From Bacillota bacterium (GTDB taxonomy: Bacteria > Bacillota > Dethiobacteria > DTU022 > JAAZDR01): 6,335 nucleotides of DNA. The translations under genes and the position numbers were made by a program. The stretch lies in the NCBI GenBank assembly GCA_012512705.1, contig JAAZDR010000090.1, positions 1-6,335 on the forward strand. The letters run 5' to 3'. Under the pieces are notes generated by a model, which had not been told where the DNA came from, did not search any database, and worked only from the letters and a program-made list of their open reading frames with translations. Shown in pieces: positions 1 to 6,259 of this stretch (position 1 is its first letter; the number at the start of each line of letters is the position of its first letter).

Positions 1-19
1 CACTGGGCGGTGAAATAAT

Positions 20-465
20 TTGAAAGATAGAGTTAAAGCAGGTTTTATTGGCGGTGTAGTCGCAGGTGTTGCGATGAATATAATTGATTGGACGGGATTC
101 CTTTTCGGATTCCATCAGGAGCGATTATTGGACTGGGCTGCTGTCGTACTTTATGGATATCTTCCAGATACAACTGCACAGGTAGTTTTTGCTCAAATAG
201 GTCAATTATTTTTTTCAGGAGAGGGGTCCTATTGGCCATTTTATTGCTTAAATTAACGAGTAATAACCATCCAACAAAAGGTTGGCTGTACGGTATAATG
301 GCATGGTTTGGTCTATATGTCGTTTCCATTGCTATACGACTACCGACCCTTGAGGAACATACATTTTTTGCTGTAGTCTCTCATTTTTTATCTGCATCTG
401 TTTATGGATTAATTTTAACATACACGTTAAATTGGTTTGATAAACCGAATTTAAAGCAGCGTTAA
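20..465 (+). pseudogene. Small four-helix membrane protein, split by a one-base frameshift
   Basis: The reading frame opens at TTG 20, about ten bases after a GGGCGGTG stretch that can act as a ribosome binding site. It runs in frame to GAG GGG (221-226) and then enters a wrong frame that stops at 254-256. The frame one base back continues without a stop to TAA 463-465. Adding one G to the G run at 223-226 restores a single protein of about 148 residues that reads smoothly through the join (...FFSGEGVLLAILLLK...). The joined product has four hydrophobic segments, roughly residues 7-31, 55-78, 87-106 and 117-137, and a basic C-terminal end, so it is probably an integral membrane protein. I do not recognise a named family and no function can be assigned. 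The T7 run at 209-215 is a second possible slip site, so recoding is an alternative to mutation or sequencing error. It is convergent with the DUF2812 gene, 25 bases away. Confidence 0.65.
427..454. repeat. Strong bulged inverted repeat between convergent genes
   Basis: TTAAATTGGTTT (427-438) and AAACC-G-AATTTAA (442-454) form a 12-base-pair stem with a single bulged G at 447 and a three-base loop (GAT). It lies inside the last codons of the first gene and 37 bases past the stop of the convergent DUF2812 gene. No T run follows on either strand, so it is not a textbook intrinsic terminator. It may still serve as a 3' end or processing hairpin for one or both convergent transcripts. A second, weaker imperfect repeat (GATTGA 467-472 with TCAATC 491-496) lies next to it and overlaps the DUF2812 stop codon. 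Confidence 0.5.
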
Positions 466-490
466 AGATTGATTCTGATTTAATACGAAT

Positions 491-1828
491 TCAATCACTA
501 ATATCTAACCCGCTTTTAGCAGCGTCAATTGTCTCCGGCAGCGAGAAATCAAATTCGCTGTCCAAAAGAATTACCAGCTTATCCTTTAAAAGCAGGAGCA
601 TTGAGCTGTCATCCTTTAAATAGTATCCGCGATCAACGTTCCACTCTTCTGCCGGTGCAGCGCTTACCGAGCGATAGAGCAGGGAGCCTTCCCTCTCTAA
701 CATACCATCAAAGATATAGGCGGCGATAGCGGCGTTTATTGCTTCGTAATACCTGGTACGGATTACGCCCTCTGTGGAAATTTCATGGTACTCATAGTTT
801 GTTGGTACTATAAAGCTGGAGTTCCTCATGAACGCAGTATTATGCGGCTCCTCTTTTAAACCGAAATCCTCTAGTTTGGACGCGGCATACCCGTCAGGAA
901 GTTCATTTTTCATACCGATAATTCCTTCAAACAGGGTTCCCCGTGAGATGATCAGACTTGTAGTAAAAGAAGTAAATATTATTGTTATAGCTAAGATAGC
1001 CCCGGCAAAAATAAGTATATTTTTGGTACGGCTACGTACCTTGTTGAGAACAATATTCCTAAACCATAAACCGACAGCCACACCGGAAAGAGGTATAATT
1101 AAAAAGTACAAGGCAAATGTATATCCTCCAAGTGCATCTGCGATAATAGCGGTTAGATAAAGGAAGATAAAGAGTGCTGTAAAAAAGACCAGGAGGTTCC
1201 CGCGTAATTGAGCGGCCCGCAATGATGTTTGCGGCAATGAAAGGCCTCTCTTTATATTTTTTTTCGCTTTCCAGAACCACAAAAGATAATAGCCGGTATA
1301 GAGGGCCACGGGTAGAATAAGTAATGGGTTAGAGATGGTGGAAACAATCCCGCTGTTGGTAAAAAGCTTGCTGTAATCAAAGGGGAAAAGGGAGCCAAGG
1401 CTTAAGAAAAAGATTAAGAAGAAGGTTAGAAAGAGAAGAAATTCGGAACTAAAGATTGATTTGCGCAAGATTTTTTCTTCCACGACGCTGTCGGTCTGGA
1501 TCGGGATAGGATCTTCATCTGTTTTAGCATAAAAGACCTGGAATTTATTGCTGGAGGTGACAAAGCGCCAGCCCGATGCTTCACAAAGTTCGCGGTATTC
1601 AGTTACACTTTTGCTTTCATGGGAGTCAAAAGCGCTTATATAGGGGAAGATATCAACAGAAAATTTAAGCTTCTGCGGTTCGGATTTTCTAAATTTAGCG
1701 GTTATAACCTCTATTTTCTCCAGCATCCAGCCCTGAGCAGCCATCTGCATCTGTTCAAAATATTCTTCCATCGCTTTATAATCAAGGAGAGAAAACATAA
1801 ACAGTGTTCTTTTGGTCAATTTACCCAT
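491..1828 (-). CDS. DUF2812 domain membrane protein, partner of PadR
   Basis: This is a 445-residue protein if started at ATG 1828, where AGAGGTGA sits at a proper distance upstream. A GTG at 1837 would add three residues but lies within that ribosome site, so I reject it. Residues 5 to about 105 resemble the DUF2812 domain (RTLFMFSLLDYKAMEEYFEQM, then AAQGWMLEKI, and CEASGWRFV further on), with conserved Trp and Gly positions. Five hydrophobic helices follow at about 129-149, 164-186, 210-233, 235-257 and 270-294, and then a soluble C-terminal domain of about 150 residues. With the DUF2812 part in the cytoplasm, five crossings would put the tail outside the membrane. DUF2812 proteins are commonly encoded just after a PadR repressor, as here, and are thought to act in envelope stress responses; the molecular activity is unknown. 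Family assignment is fairly firm, function is not. Confidence 0.85.
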   Translation of the reverse strand: MGKLTKRTLFMFSLLDYKAMEEYFEQMQMAAQGWMLEKIEVITAKFRKSEPQKLKFSVDIFPYISAFDSHESKSVTEYRELCEASGWRFVTSSNKFQVFYAKTDEDPIPIQTDSVVEEKILRKSIFSSEFLLFLTFFLIFFLSLGSLFPFDYSKLFTNSGIVSTISNPLLILPVALYTGYYLLWFWKAKKNIKRGLSLPQTSLRAAQLRGNLLVFFTALFIFLYLTAIIADALGGYTFALYFLIIPLSGVAVGLWFRNIVLNKVRSRTKNILIFAGAILAITIIFTSFTTSLIISRGTLFEGIIGMKNELPDGYAASKLEDFGLKEEPHNTAFMRNSSFIVPTNYEYHEISTEGVIRTRYYEAINAAIAAYIFDGMLEREGSLLYRSVSAAPAEEWNVDRGYYLKDDSSMLLLLKDKLVILLDSEFDFSLPETIDAAKSGLDISD

Positions 1829-2144
1829 GAAGATCACCTCTTAAAAAACTATTACCGTCTTCAACAAGCAACTGCAGCCTGTTGAATTCATTTTCTAACA
1901 GCTCACGTCCTTTTTCCGTGAGGCTGTATGTTTTGCGCCTTCCGTCATCTGACACCCGACAGATGATTTTTTCTTTTTCAAAGCGGGAGAGTAGAGTATA
2001 CAGGGTTCCGGCACCGATCCTTACCCTACCCTTTGTGGTCACCTCTACCGTTTGCATGATCTCATAGCCGTGACGCGGTGAGGTCAGGGCGAGTAAGGTG
2101 TAATACATCGGCTCGGTAAGATTTTTTAGCTGTTCTCTAGCCAT
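1821..2144 (-). CDS. PadR-family transcriptional repressor
   Basis: This 107-residue winged-helix regulator belongs to the short PadR subfamily, which has a minimal dimerisation helix. The N-terminal part (about 10-40) carries the hallmark MYYTLLAL...HGYEIMQTVE. The recognition helix lies around 44-58 (GAGTLYTLLSRFEKE), and the wing contains DDGRRKTYSLTEKG (67-80). The remaining C-terminal helix (about 80-98) should form the dimer contact. ATG 2144 is preceded by GGTGAG (2148-2153). The gene is first in a two-gene operon: its last bases ATGGGTAA (1828-1821) contain the start of the DUF2812 gene, so the two are probably translationally coupled. PadR proteins typically repress their own operon, and a perfect inverted repeat lies just upstream. 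The inducer cannot be read from the sequence. Confidence 0.93.
   Translation of the reverse strand: MAREQLKNLTEPMYYTLLALTSPRHGYEIMQTVEVTTKGRVRIGAGTLYTLLSRFEKEKIICRVSDDGRRKTYSLTEKGRELLENEFNRLQLLVEDGNSFLRGDLHG
1834..1840 (-). promoter_or_regulatory. Ribosome binding site setting the DUF2812 start
   Basis: Read on the minus strand, GAGGTGA lies five bases before ATG 1828 and inside the 3' end of padR. It supports ATG 1828 over the GTG at 1837, which falls within the site itself. Confidence 0.7.
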
Positions 2145-2158
2145 TAGCTCACCAACTT

Positions 2159-2179
2159 ATATATCCATATTCGATATAT
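2159..2179. promoter_or_regulatory. Probable PadR operator, 7-7-7 inverted repeat
   Basis: ATATATC (2159-2165) and GATATAT (2173-2179) are perfect inverted arms separated by a seven-base spacer, so the arm centres are 14 bases apart. The repeat lies 15 bases upstream of the padR start codon and just downstream of the predicted transcription start. A bound dimer there would block initiation or early elongation. AT-rich dyads next to their own gene are usual for PadR operators; the link to this protein is inference from position and symmetry. Confidence 0.6.
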
Positions 2180-2187
2180 CTAGTGTC

Positions 2188-2216
2188 AATATATTCTATG
2201 AAACACGAATTGTCAA
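2188..2216 (-). promoter_or_regulatory. Sigma-A type promoter of the padR operon
   Basis: On the minus strand a perfect TTGACA (2216-2211) is followed by a 17-base spacer and TATATT (2193-2188). This predicts a start near 2181, a leader of about 36 bases, and an operator covering roughly +2 to +22. Two further TTGACA copies occur nearby (2223-2218 and 2189-2184). The outer one lacks a well-placed -10 and the inner one has only a poor GATATA at 18 bases. Confidence 0.65.
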
Positions 2217-2224
2217 GTGTCAAT

Positions 2225-2521
2225 TTAAAATATATCTCTTGTCTTAACTTATGGAATAATTAGGTTGAAGGTGATATAATTAGGAAAAAAATAGAAGATT
2301 TATCGTGATGAAAGGTATTCCTATTGAAAGGAAAGAAAAACTGAAAACTCCATTTTTAAAGTAGTAAACATGATATAATCAATTACAGAATGCTTATAGA
2401 TGGAAAAGGTGACGGATATATTAATAAATTTTCATAAAAAATCAAAGTGGAGCAAATATTACTCCATTTTTCTTGTCTATATTAGTGAAGCCTTCAAATA
2501 TTTAAGGAAGGGGGATGAGAT
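2225..2521. other. AT-rich intergenic leader with no supported gene
   Basis: This is the rest of the region between the divergent padR and sigma-factor units. TGATATAAT occurs at 2272-2280 and again at 2371-2379; each contains a perfect -10 TATAAT, but neither has a convincing -35 at 16-18 bases. ATAATTAGG is repeated at 2256-2264 and 2276-2284, and ACTCCATTTTT at 2347-2357 and 2461-2471. An open frame from ATG 2400 has no ribosome binding site, and its first part (to about residue 67) looks like chance translation. The region probably holds the promoter and leader of the sigma/anti-sigma operon, with the -10 at 2374-2379 as the better placed candidate. Confidence 0.4.
2448..2471 (+). terminator. 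Weak terminator-like hairpin in the sigma-gene leader
   Basis: TGGAG (2448-2452) and CTCCA (2462-2466) form a five-base-pair stem around a nine-base AT loop, directly followed by TTTTT (2467-2471). It lies about 50 bases before the sigma start. The stem is short, so real termination or attenuation is doubtful. Confidence 0.25.
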
Positions 2522-3073
2522 TTGGAGGATTCATGCATTATTGAATTATATTGGCAACGGGATGAGATGGCAATTACCGAAACGGATCAGAAATACGGTA
2601 TGTCATAGAATTGCCATGAACATATTGTCTGTGCATGAAGATGCCGAGGAGTGCGTAAATGATACATATCTGTGTGTATGGAACGCTGTTCCTCCAGAGC
2701 GCCCCCGTTCTTTCCCTGCTTACCTGGGACGCATCATTCGCAATCTGTCTTTTAACCGCTGGAACAAAAAACATGCACAGAAGAGATATAACGGCATAGA
2801 GCTTCTTTTGTCGAGTTGGAAGATTGTATCCCATCCTCCGAAAATGTAGAGCAGACCATTAAGGTAAGGGAGCTTTCAGAACTTATAAGCAAATGGCTCA
2901 CAGCTTTGTCCCGTGAAGATCGAGCAATATTTGTGCGAAGATATTGGAATGGTGACGCGCTTACTGAACTTGCGAAGGAGAGGGGCGTCACATCTTCTAA
3001 AATGGCGCAACGAATGTTCCGTTTACGCAATAGTCTGAAAGCCATTCTTGAACGGGAGGGGGTTGTATTATGA
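2522..3073 (+). pseudogene. ECF-like sigma-70 family sigma factor, two frameshifts
   Basis: Pieces from two frames join into one sigma factor of about 183 residues. The start is TTG 2522, eight bases after GGAAGGGGG. The first piece reads MEDSCIIELYWQRDEMAI...QKYGM, then hits TAG at 2606-2608. The second piece picks up at TGT 2601 as CHRIAMNILSVHEDAEECVNDTY...; this is sigma region 2 (DAEECVNDTYLCVWNAVPP) followed by AYLGRIIRNLSFNRW. Near 2812-2813 one G is missing (TCG-AG where TCG GAG fits), and the frame changes again to ELEDCIPSSE... The last piece is sigma region 4 (LSREDRAIFVRRYWNG, then the helix-turn-helix LTELAKERGVTSSKMAQRMF) and ends at TGA 3073. The stop overlaps the next start by ATGA. 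Sequence on both sides of each break is well conserved, so the damage is recent or is an artefact. As written, no functional sigma factor is made. Confidence 0.82.
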
Positions 3074-4602
3074 GAAATGAAAAAAGCAAAAAGCTGTATA
3101 ATGCTATCACGAAAGTCCGCGAAGAGATCATAGATGAGGCACAAAAAACCAAATTACGTAAACCCGTGTGCATACGACGCTGGACTGGGATTATCGCTGC
3201 TACGGTTGTCTTGGCTGTCGGTCTGGGAAGTTTTGGCCTTTGGCATTGGATTCAGAATAATATGCGTGCCAGCAGTGGCGGCTTCGGGCATGACGAAGGC
3301 ACAGAATTTATGTCCTATGGCGGTCCAGTATTCCCGCTGACTTTGAAGGGTAATGCAGTTGGTATTGAGTCAGAACGCTCGCTGACCTATGATTTTCTAA
3401 AAAGACCATCTGAAAACGATGCCCTTGGTGTTACGGACAGTTATGCGCTGACAAATGCAGCGGACGAGGACAAAGCTGTAACACTCATTTACCCGTTTAA
3501 TGATTCTTATGCCGGATTTAAGCGCCCTGTACTTTCAATCAACGGGAATGATGTTGATACGCAGCTATATGCCGGCCCATACAGCGGGGGTTTCGAAGGT
3601 GCCCGGGGCGGAGGCCCTTCAGAGGCCACGCTTAATCTCGACACCATCTCCTCCTGGGAAGGGTATAAAGCACTGCTCAATGGCGGTCGATATATGAAAC
3701 AGGCATTCGCGGATTTTCCTGAACTGAACCAGCAGGTAGTCGTTTACGAATTTTCTGACCCGAAGGCCGACCACGAGGCAGCGGAAAATCCCACGCTTGC
3801 GGTTAGTTTCAATCTCGACTATGAGAAGACAACGGTGCTTAGTTATGGTTTTCATGGCGGGAGCTACGATCGGGAAGGGGGCTATATGCGCCAAAGTTTT
3901 TCCATCCCTCAGGAAGGCGAATTTCACTACGGCAGGCATTACTACCTGCTTATCCTTGGGGACGACATTAATGATTATACTATTCAAGGATATGAGGACG
4001 GCGGCTGCGACAAGGGTGAGGAGATGGATGCTACGGTTACTGTGAGACGCTATGAGTCCTCACTGGGTGAGATGGTTCAAATGTTGCTGCGGTGCAGCAT
4101 CGAAGAGTATGGTGGGGTATACATAGGGGATTTTGAAGATAATGGTATCCCTTTTGAGATGTTTTACGGGTCGGTGGCAGAGCTGCTCTATCAATACGGC
4201 ATGCTTTCAGAAAGTGTAGTAGACCGTTATGATACGGGCTGGCTGGAAGATATCTTTTCTGAAGTTAGAGTTCATGATCGGGTTTTCTATCTTTCCGCAG
4301 AGACGACGATACCTGCTGGAGAGGTAGTTACCGTAACAGTAGAGCTGAGAAAAGACCCGAGTTTTGATTTTTATTGTTCCGCTCCTGAAAACAGAGGTAT
4401 CCTCGGCTATGATCTGGTTACAAGGCTGGGCACCAACCTTACGTTCAGTAGTTTGACTGCTGAACTTATAAATACAGATGGTGTAGAGATCATCCGGCAG
4501 AACTACGGCTTTGATCTGGCAAAAGGCGTGACAAAAGTAGACCTTGACCCGGAGATCGAGCGCTATTTCTTGGAGGTGCGCAGAACTTCTGAGGACAGAT
4601 AG
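3070..4602 (+). CDS. Single-pass membrane protein, likely anti-sigma or sensor partner
   Basis: This is an intact 510-residue protein starting at ATG 3070, which overlaps the sigma-factor stop by four bases; GGGAGGGGG just upstream is its ribosome site. A cytoplasmic N-terminal stretch of about 37 residues rich in Lys and Glu (LYNAITKVREEIIDEA) is followed by one membrane helix at about 38-61 (TGIIAATVVLAVGLGSFGLW). The remaining 450 or so residues should be outside the cell. That part is acidic and aromatic, with stretches such as MSYGGPVFPLTL, YAGPYSGGFEGA and SSWEGYKALLNGG that I recall from uncharacterised proteins encoded after similar sigma factors in anaerobic Firmicutes. The natural reading is an anti-sigma factor whose short tail holds the sigma factor and whose ectodomain senses a signal. 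That role is inferred from coupling and topology, and no catalytic motif is visible. With its sigma partner broken, it may be an orphan. Confidence 0.8.
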   Translation: MRNEKSKKLYNAITKVREEIIDEAQKTKLRKPVCIRRWTGIIAATVVLAVGLGSFGLWHWIQNNMRASSGGFGHDEGTEFMSYGGPVFPLTLKGNAVGIESERSLTYDFLKRPSENDALGVTDSYALTNAADEDKAVTLIYPFNDSYAGFKRPVLSINGNDVDTQLYAGPYSGGFEGARGGGPSEATLNLDTISSWEGYKALLNGGRYMKQAFADFPELNQQVVVYEFSDPKADHEAAENPTLAVSFNLDYEKTTVLSYGFHGGSYDREGGYMRQSFSIPQEGEFHYGRHYYLLILGDDINDYTIQGYEDGGCDKGEEMDATVTVRRYESSLGEMVQMLLRCSIEEYGGVYIGDFEDNGIPFEMFYGSVAELLYQYGMLSESVVDRYDTGWLEDIFSEVRVHDRVFYLSAETTIPAGEVVTVTVELRKDPSFDFYCSAPENRGILGYDLVTRLGTNLTFSSLTAELINTDGVEIIRQNYGFDLAKGVTKVDLDPEIERYFLEVRRTSEDR

Positions 4603-4626
4603 GCCTGCCCTTTAACCTTACGAATA

Positions 4627-4659
4627 CCCCAATTCCAGAAAAGGAAGAGGGGCTTTTTT
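4627..4659 (+). terminator. Rho-independent terminator after the sigma/anti-sigma operon
   Basis: CCCC (4627-4630) pairs with GGGG (4649-4652) and TTCC (4633-4636) with GGAA (4643-4646). These are separated by a two-by-two internal loop and closed by the six-base loop AGAAAA. A run of six T follows at 4654-4659. It starts 25 bases after the upstream stop codon and separates that operon from addB. Confidence 0.9.
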
Positions 4660-4719
4660 ATTTCCAAAGATCAAGGAGTATGGCCCGGTAATGTTTAATA
4701 TTATGTTAAGCTGTTAATG

Positions 4720-4726
4720 AGGTGAG
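4720..4726 (+). promoter_or_regulatory. Ribosome binding site deciding the addB start
   Basis: AGGTGAG ends two bases before ATG 4729 and five bases before ATG 4732. The second ATG has the better spacing and gives the usual AddB opening MSLR, so 4732 is preferred. Confidence 0.6.
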
Positions 4727-4731
4727 AGATG

Positions 4732-6210
4732 ATGAGTTTACGTTTGATCCTTGGTAGGGCGGGGAGCGGAAAGACGCATCTTTGTCTACAGGAGATAACA
4801 GAGAGGCTGCAAGCGAAGCCCGAAGGGCCGCCCTTAATCTACATCGTGCCGAAACAGGGTGCTTTTCAGGCCGAGTATGCCTTGGCGAGCACTTCTGGAC
4901 TCGGGGGAATTATCCGTGCGCAGGTGTTGAGTTTTCGCCGCCTCGCCTGGAAGGTTATGCAGGAGAGCGGGGGCGGGCAGCGCCTCTATATCGACGATAC
5001 CGGTAAGGGGATGCTCTTGCGCAAGGTACTGGAGAAAGAGAAGCGTCAGTTAAAAGTGTTTAAAAATGCCGTTGATCTGGAAGGGGCGTTGGAAAATATT
5101 GTCGGTATCTATAATGAACTTAAGCGTTCACGAACCACGAGCGAGGAGCTGGAGAAGGCCCTGGAAACGTTAAGGGACGGTGAGGGCCCGACCTTGCTGC
5201 GGGATAAGATAGAGGATCTGCAACTGCTCTTTCAGGAGATGGATGCTGTTTTGAAAGGGCGATATTTCGACGCCGAGGATTACCTCAGCACCTTGGCGGA
5301 GAAAGCCTTTGCTTCTGAGTTTTTGTCGGCAGCAGAAGTATGGGTTGATGGCTTTTATGGCTTTACGAACCAGGAGTATGCAGTGCTTGGCGCGCTGATG
5401 AAGTGCTGCCGCCGCCTCAGCGTAACCCTCTGTCTGGGGCAGGGTTATGCACCGGGGGAAACGATCGATGAGCTCGATCCTTTTCATCCGGCAGCGGTCA
5501 GTTGTCAGCGCTTGAAGAAGGAAGCGGAGGGGCAGGAGGTGGAAGTAGAGGATAGTATCGTCCTGACTGGCGAGCGGCTTTCCGCAGAAGTGCATCCAGC
5601 ACTCGCTTTTCTGGAAAAGAATCTGCATAATTATTCGGTTAGCACAGGGGGCGAGCAAGAATATGACACCAAAGATGAGAAGCTGCCTCTGCGTCTTGTC
5701 GCTGCCCCGAATCGCCGTGAGGAAGTGGAGATTTTGGCCTGCGAGCTAATAAAGCTGGCCAGGGACGAGGGTTGTCGCTGGCGGGAGTTCGCCGTGATCG
5801 TCAGCGACCTGGGGCATTATTGCGATATTCTCGCCACCGTTTTTAATGAGTACGGAATCCCTTTTTTCCTCGATCAGAAGCGCCACGTGCTGCAGCATCC
5901 GCTGGTAGAGTTTATTCGTTCAGCGCTGGAGGTTATAAACGGCTATTGGCGCTATGAGGCGTTTTTTCGCTGTGTGAAAACAGGCTTTTTGCTGCCTTTT
6001 ACCACTGCTAGAGAGCAGAGACAGCGTTGGGAGGAAAGGGCCTTTTTGCTGGAAAATTACGTCCTCGCTTTCGGGATCCGTGGTTCGCGTTGGTTGCAAA
6101 AAGAGATGTGGCGTTATCGTCTTTCGGATTCGCTGGAAGGAGAGGAGCAGGGAATAACGAAAGATGAAGAGGAAAGAAAGAGCAAACATGTTGTGAGGTC
6201 AGAGATATAA
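4732..6210 (+). pseudogene. addB: addB, helicase-nuclease subunit B, truncated after about 482 residues
   Basis: AddB with AddA forms the Gram-positive counterpart of RecBCD, which resects double-strand breaks and loads RecA at Chi sites. The N-terminus has the nucleotide-binding loop GRAGSGKT (8-15), then IYIVPKQGAFQAEYAL (36-51) and IRAQVLSFRRLAWKVM (61-76). VDGFYGFTNQE (205-215), LRLVAAPNRREEVE (320-333) and HPLVEFIRSALEVINGYWRYEAFFRCVKTG (389-418, shown by its key parts) match the family, as does LLENYVLAFGIRGSRW (439-454). Full-length AddB proteins have about 1150 residues. Here similarity ends near residue 482 (KDEEER), then nine or so unrelated residues lead to TAA 6208-6210. The rest of the helicase-like domains, and the C-terminal nuclease with its iron-sulphur cysteines, are missing, and addA is not in view. 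The product could not act as a nuclease subunit. The cause could be deletion, insertion downstream, or a misjoined contig. Confidence 0.88.
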
Positions 6211-6211
6211 T
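6206..6211 (+). promoter_or_regulatory. Possible -10 box of the last gene
   Basis: A perfect TATAAT lies 48 bases before ATG 6260, just after the addB-derived sequence ends. The hexamer about 17 bases upstream does not resemble TTGACA, so the call is tentative. Confidence 0.35.
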
Positions 6212-6259
6212 CAATAGGAACAACTATTTTAATAAGTAAACGAATGGAGGTCGAGTTGC

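Noticed and set aside
2310..2340. Possible hairpin TTCCT...AGGAA in the sigma leader
   Set aside because: A five-base, AT-rich stem without a T run or other context is expected by chance in this region.
2400..2849. A 149-codon open frame starting at ATG 2400
   Set aside because: It has no ribosome binding site, and its first part (about 67 residues) is unlike any protein. Only the later part carries sigma-factor sequence, which belongs to the gene starting at TTG 2522.
2816..3073. A separate small gene for sigma region 4 starting at TTG 2816
   Set aside because: No ribosome site precedes it, and the sequence joins naturally to the upstream sigma piece after a one-base repair.
2752..3144. 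A 130-codon minus-strand frame opposite the sigma and anti-sigma genes
   Set aside because: It crosses two plus-strand genes with clear family similarity and has no family features of its own.
3619..3987. A 122-codon minus-strand frame inside the membrane partner gene
   Set aside because: It is a shadow of the 510-residue gene, with no start context or motif of its own.
5170..5658. A 162-codon minus-strand frame inside addB
   Set aside because: It lies opposite strongly conserved addB sequence, has no recognisable motif, and is explained by the codon bias of the plus-strand gene.
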